Below, one piece after another: positions 13,265-13,607 of a DNA stretch of 13,607 nucleotides. The notes under the pieces were generated by a model that saw only the letters and a list, made by a program, of their open reading frames with translations, had not been told where the DNA came from and made no database searches. The DNA comes from Planctomycetota bacterium. GTDB taxonomy: Bacteria; Planctomycetota; Phycisphaerae; WQYP01. Every line of letters begins with the position of its first letter. The first letter of the stretch is position 1. The DNA is taken from positions 1-13,607 of the forward strand of contig JAKBAC010000091.1 in the NCBI GenBank assembly GCA_021809365.1, read 5' to 3'. Made by a program: the position numbers and the translations under genes.

Positions 13265-13401
13265 AAAATCAGATTATCATATTGCATGTATAAAGACAAA
13301 TGTTGTGCCGCTGAAATGTTGCCAAGCACAACATCGACCGCATCGCTAAGTGGCTCTGGGCAGTAGTACGCGGCGAGCACGCAAGTATCAAGGTAGGCCA
13401 A
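13261..13401 (-). pseudogene. N-terminal remnant of a second PIN toxin
   Basis: From a TTG at 13401 the minus strand reads LAYLDTCVLAAYYCPEPLSD and AVDVVL, a clear PIN-domain beginning with the first catalytic Asp (YLDTCVL). After about 26 residues the similarity ends, and the frame runs through the antitoxin promoter to a TGA that overlaps the antitoxin ATG. At the 4233-4290 copy of the repeat the corresponding codon is ATG, so the start here has probably mutated. Over 100 residues of toxin are missing. Confidence 0.7.
13273..13300 (-). promoter_or_regulatory. Promoter of the orphan antitoxin
   Basis: On the minus strand TTTGTC (13300-13295) and GATAAT (13278-13273) are 16 bases apart. The -10 box ends 8 bases before the antitoxin ATG at 13264, so transcription would begin about 2 bases upstream of the start codon. 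Confidence 0.45.
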
Positions 13402-13449
13402 GGTTTAATACCGTTCCTGCCGTCGCAGCGCGATGACGGTTTTACCTAG
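13392..13449 (-). repeat. 58-bp dispersed repeat, copy 2
   Basis: It matches 4233-4290 at 53 of 58 positions with no gap, and the CCGTC / GACGG hairpin is kept (13420-13424 with 13435-13439). On the minus strand it reads GKTVIALRRQERY, a stop, and then the PIN remnant start, i.e. an antitoxin tail followed by a toxin head. It directly abuts the palindromic element that starts at 13451. Confidence 0.8.
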
Positions 13450-13450
13450 T

Positions 13451-13607
13451 AGTGCCCTGTTCCACCCATAATTACGGGTGGACGGAGGGCCAAGGGGTTG
13501 TGGGCGCGAAGCGAGGAGGATTACGTATGGATACATACGTTGACGACGAGCGACAAAGCCCACGGCCCCTTGGCCCCCGCCCGTAGGGTTGGCCTGAAAC
13601 CGGCCAT
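13451..13607. repeat. Nested inverted-repeat element, possibly cut by the window edge
   Basis: Bases 13451-13482 are identical to 2145-2176 (left arm, loop and start of the right arm), then the sequence departs. A larger inverted repeat follows: GGGCCAAGGGG (13487-13497) with CCCCTTGGCCC (13566-13576), extended inward by GTGGGC/GCCCAC with two T.G positions, 19 pairs in all. At its centre is ACGTATG-gata-CATACGT (13523-13540). The flank at 13592-13606 (TGGCC..GGCCA) forms another small stem. No open frame of note is inside. It looks like a non-autonomous mobile repeat (REPIN or MITE type) or a structured RNA; no transposase is present to decide. Confidence 0.7.

Overview
The window reads as a piece of chromosome from a Gram-negative, didermic bacterium. 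A planctomycete, probably of the Phycisphaerae type, is my best guess. This rests on the long low-complexity intergenic spacers typical of that phylum, a tiny Arg/Lys-rich protein, an OprB-type porin, exported proteins with classical signal peptides and good AGGAG ribosome sites. It is an inference from style, because there is no rRNA or marker phylogeny here. No transposase, phage gene, tRNA or CRISPR array is visible.

Layout. Positions 1-690 are a gene-poor spacer with a 21-nt tandem repeat and 'gtcgtc / tctttgtg' low-complexity DNA. It ends in a good promoter for a 38-residue basic protein (691-807). aroA (EPSP synthase) converges on it from the minus strand and overlaps its 3' end. Upstream of aroA, also on the minus strand, are an exported HEAT-like protein (2190-3239) and a two-helix membrane protein whose frame is broken at a run of eight C (4092 down to 3675). 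Next comes a hipBA toxin-antitoxin operon (5916 down to 4355), preceded by a perfect 22-bp palindrome. From 6195 rightward lies a metal-uptake locus: strong promoter, periplasmic metal-binding protein, intercistronic hairpin, ABC ATPase and two different ABC-3 permeases. It is followed by a decayed eight-bladed beta-propeller gene and, from its own promoter, an OprB-family outer-membrane porin. The right end is a toxin-antitoxin graveyard: an intact Phd-like antitoxin, a VapC/PIN gene reduced to its two ends, the first ~26 residues of another PIN toxin, and repeats shared with other parts of the window.

How it fits together. The central genes make a plausible complete route for a divalent metal (Zn, Mn or similar) through a diderm envelope: porin in the outer membrane, binding protein and formerly a beta-propeller protein in the periplasm, and a heterodimeric permease with its ATPase in the inner membrane. 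Zinc systems with a beta-propeller metallochaperone (AztD) are known, so the broken propeller gene next to this transporter is suggestive. Two regulatory details stand out: a dyad between the -35 and -10 of the porin promoter, and a 5' leader that can fold from its first bases to the ribosome site as a three-way junction.

The most unusual items are the porin leader RNA, the frameshifted and amber-interrupted propeller gene, the repeated antitoxin/PIN junction, the nested inverted-repeat element at the right edge, and two antitoxin genes that look leaderless. All structures were found by eye. No database search or folding program was run.
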